Assembly (NCBI GenBank): GCA_947471745.1
Contig: CANJKZ010000820.1
Span: 813,501 to 877,500 of the forward strand
Origin: Closterium sp. Naga37s-1
Taxonomy: Eukaryota > Streptophyta > Zygnematophyceae > Desmidiales > Closteriaceae
DNA: 64,000 nt
Direction of reading: 5' to 3'
Positions 63,247 through 64,000 of the stretch are shown piece by piece. Numbering within the stretch: the first letter of the stretch is position 1; the number at the start of each line of letters is the position of its first letter. A program made the position numbers and the translations under genes. The notes under the pieces were generated by a model. The model had not been told where the DNA came from. It made no database searches and worked only from the letters and a program-made list of their open reading frames with translations.

Positions 63247-64000
63247 ATGGCTCGAGCTGCTCTTTTCGCGCTCTCTCTGGCGCTGCTACTCGTGGCGGCG
63301 CGCGCCGGCAGTCCCATCACAAGCTCGACGGCGAACGAGAAGCCCGACCAGAGCAGCAAGAAGGACGACGGGCTCATGACCGAAATCCCCGCGGCCATTG
63401 CGAAGCAGGCGGCGGCGGGCAACGCGGAGGGAGTGACATACGTTGACACGGCGCAGGACACGTTCTTCATGGCTGATGTGAAGAAGGCCGGGTGGAACGC
63501 GCAGAAATGCCCGCCGGGTTTGAACAAGGAGCTGGCGGGCGCGTGCACGCCCAGGAATTGCTCCAAGGGCGGCATTGCGGCCAAGTGGAAGACGGCGTAC
63601 CTGCAGAAGAACAAGCTCGGGTACGAGCTGTACGTACCGGGTAACCCGCTCACGCTGCTCAAGGCCAACCCCGCGTCGTGCTGCAACACGTGCGCGGCGA
63701 CGCCGGCGTGCACGTACTGGCAGTACATTCCCGATATTACCATCGACGGGAAGAAGGGCAAGGGCGCGTGCTACCTGATCCACGATCAGATCGACTTCAC
63801 GTGCGGAGAGATGACCGCGCAGTACAGCACGGAGACGAAGCCCGTGCCGCTTCAGGTGCGCATCGGCGGCGAGTGCAACCCGAGCGCCAAGATTCTCAAC
63901 GACCCGCATCTGGTGGGCGCACACGGCACGCACTTCGACTTCAACGGCCGCCCCGACAAGGCGTTCTGCCTGCTGACGGACCGCGACCTGCACGTGAACA
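63247..64000 (+). CDS. Secreted root-cap-domain protein, copy 3 (cut by window end)
   Basis: The first 251 codons of a third copy, starting 3338 bp after copy 2. It has the copy 2 variant TPRNCSKGG, and the only coding difference I see from copy 2 is a silent C-to-T change in the signal peptide region. The window ends inside the root-cap domain after LLTDRDLHVN, so further tandem copies beyond the window are possible. Confidence 0.9.
   Translation, partial: MARAALFALSLALLLVAARAGSPITSSTANEKPDQSSKKDDGLMTEIPAAIAKQAAAGNAEGVTYVDTAQDTFFMADVKKAGWNAQKCPPGLNKELAGACTPRNCSKGGIAAKWKTAYLQKNKLGYELYVPGNPLTLLKANPASCCNTCAATPACTYWQYIPDITIDGKKGKGACYLIHDQIDFTCGEMTAQYSTETKPVPLQVRIGGECNPSAKILNDPHLVGAHGTHFDFNGRPDKAFCLLTDRDLHVN

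Overview
The window looks like nuclear DNA of a streptophyte (plant lineage), more likely a charophyte alga than a land plant. Its spliced genes match plant families: a chloroplast mitoferrin-like carrier, a TSJT1-type protein, a receptor-like kinase, a fasciclin protein, root-cap-domain proteins and a NOC3 homologue. Exons are GC-rich with GT-AG introns, and the introns are C/T-rich and full of tandem repeats. A zygnematophyte such as Closterium is a guess from this style, not a demonstrated assignment.

Layout. 0.16-6.6 kb (-): a gene with BTB-like exons followed by a split cytochrome b5 domain, of which I can join only part. 7.4-16.5 kb (+): NOC3, ten exons, with five copies of a C/D box snoRNA in one intron. 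16.5-22.4 kb: a duplicated non-genic block holding a 3.4-kb satellite of 11-bp units, then four copies of an exon-like segment. 22.8-24.2 kb (-): TSJT1-like gene, three exons, fully joined. 25.6-29.8 kb (+): chloroplast mitoferrin-like carrier, six exons, fully joined. 30.8-31.4 kb (+): single-domain fasciclin protein. 31.84 kb (+): tRNA-Ser(AGA). 33.7-41.7 kb and 43.3-48.7 kb (+): two tandem paralogues of a family I do not recognise, each a short exon plus a very long low-complexity exon, sharing a Cys/His pattern. 50.2-55.7 kb (+): receptor-like kinase, five exons, fully joined. 56.6 kb to the end (+): three nearly identical tandem copies of a secreted root-cap-domain protein, the last cut by the window edge.

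The most striking feature is a shared pattern. Nearly every multi-exon gene carries extra truncated copies of its exons in its introns. Copies with a splice acceptor (5' pieces) lie upstream of the complete exon, and copies with a donor (3' pieces) lie downstream. This is the geometry expected of local tandem duplications across exon-intron borders. At many of these junctions, and at similar junctions in coding and intergenic DNA, an 18-bp palindrome of the form TTTTGAGNCGNCTCAAAA sits exactly between the two copies. In the cleanest case (21249-21357) it separates two identical 45-bp copies. I read this as the footprint of a recurrent insertion or repair process that duplicates its flanks. I know of no described element with this form, but could not search.

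Functional links are limited. NOC3 (60S ribosome assembly) and its intronic snoRNAs (a predicted large-subunit rRNA methylation guide) fit together. The other genes look independent.
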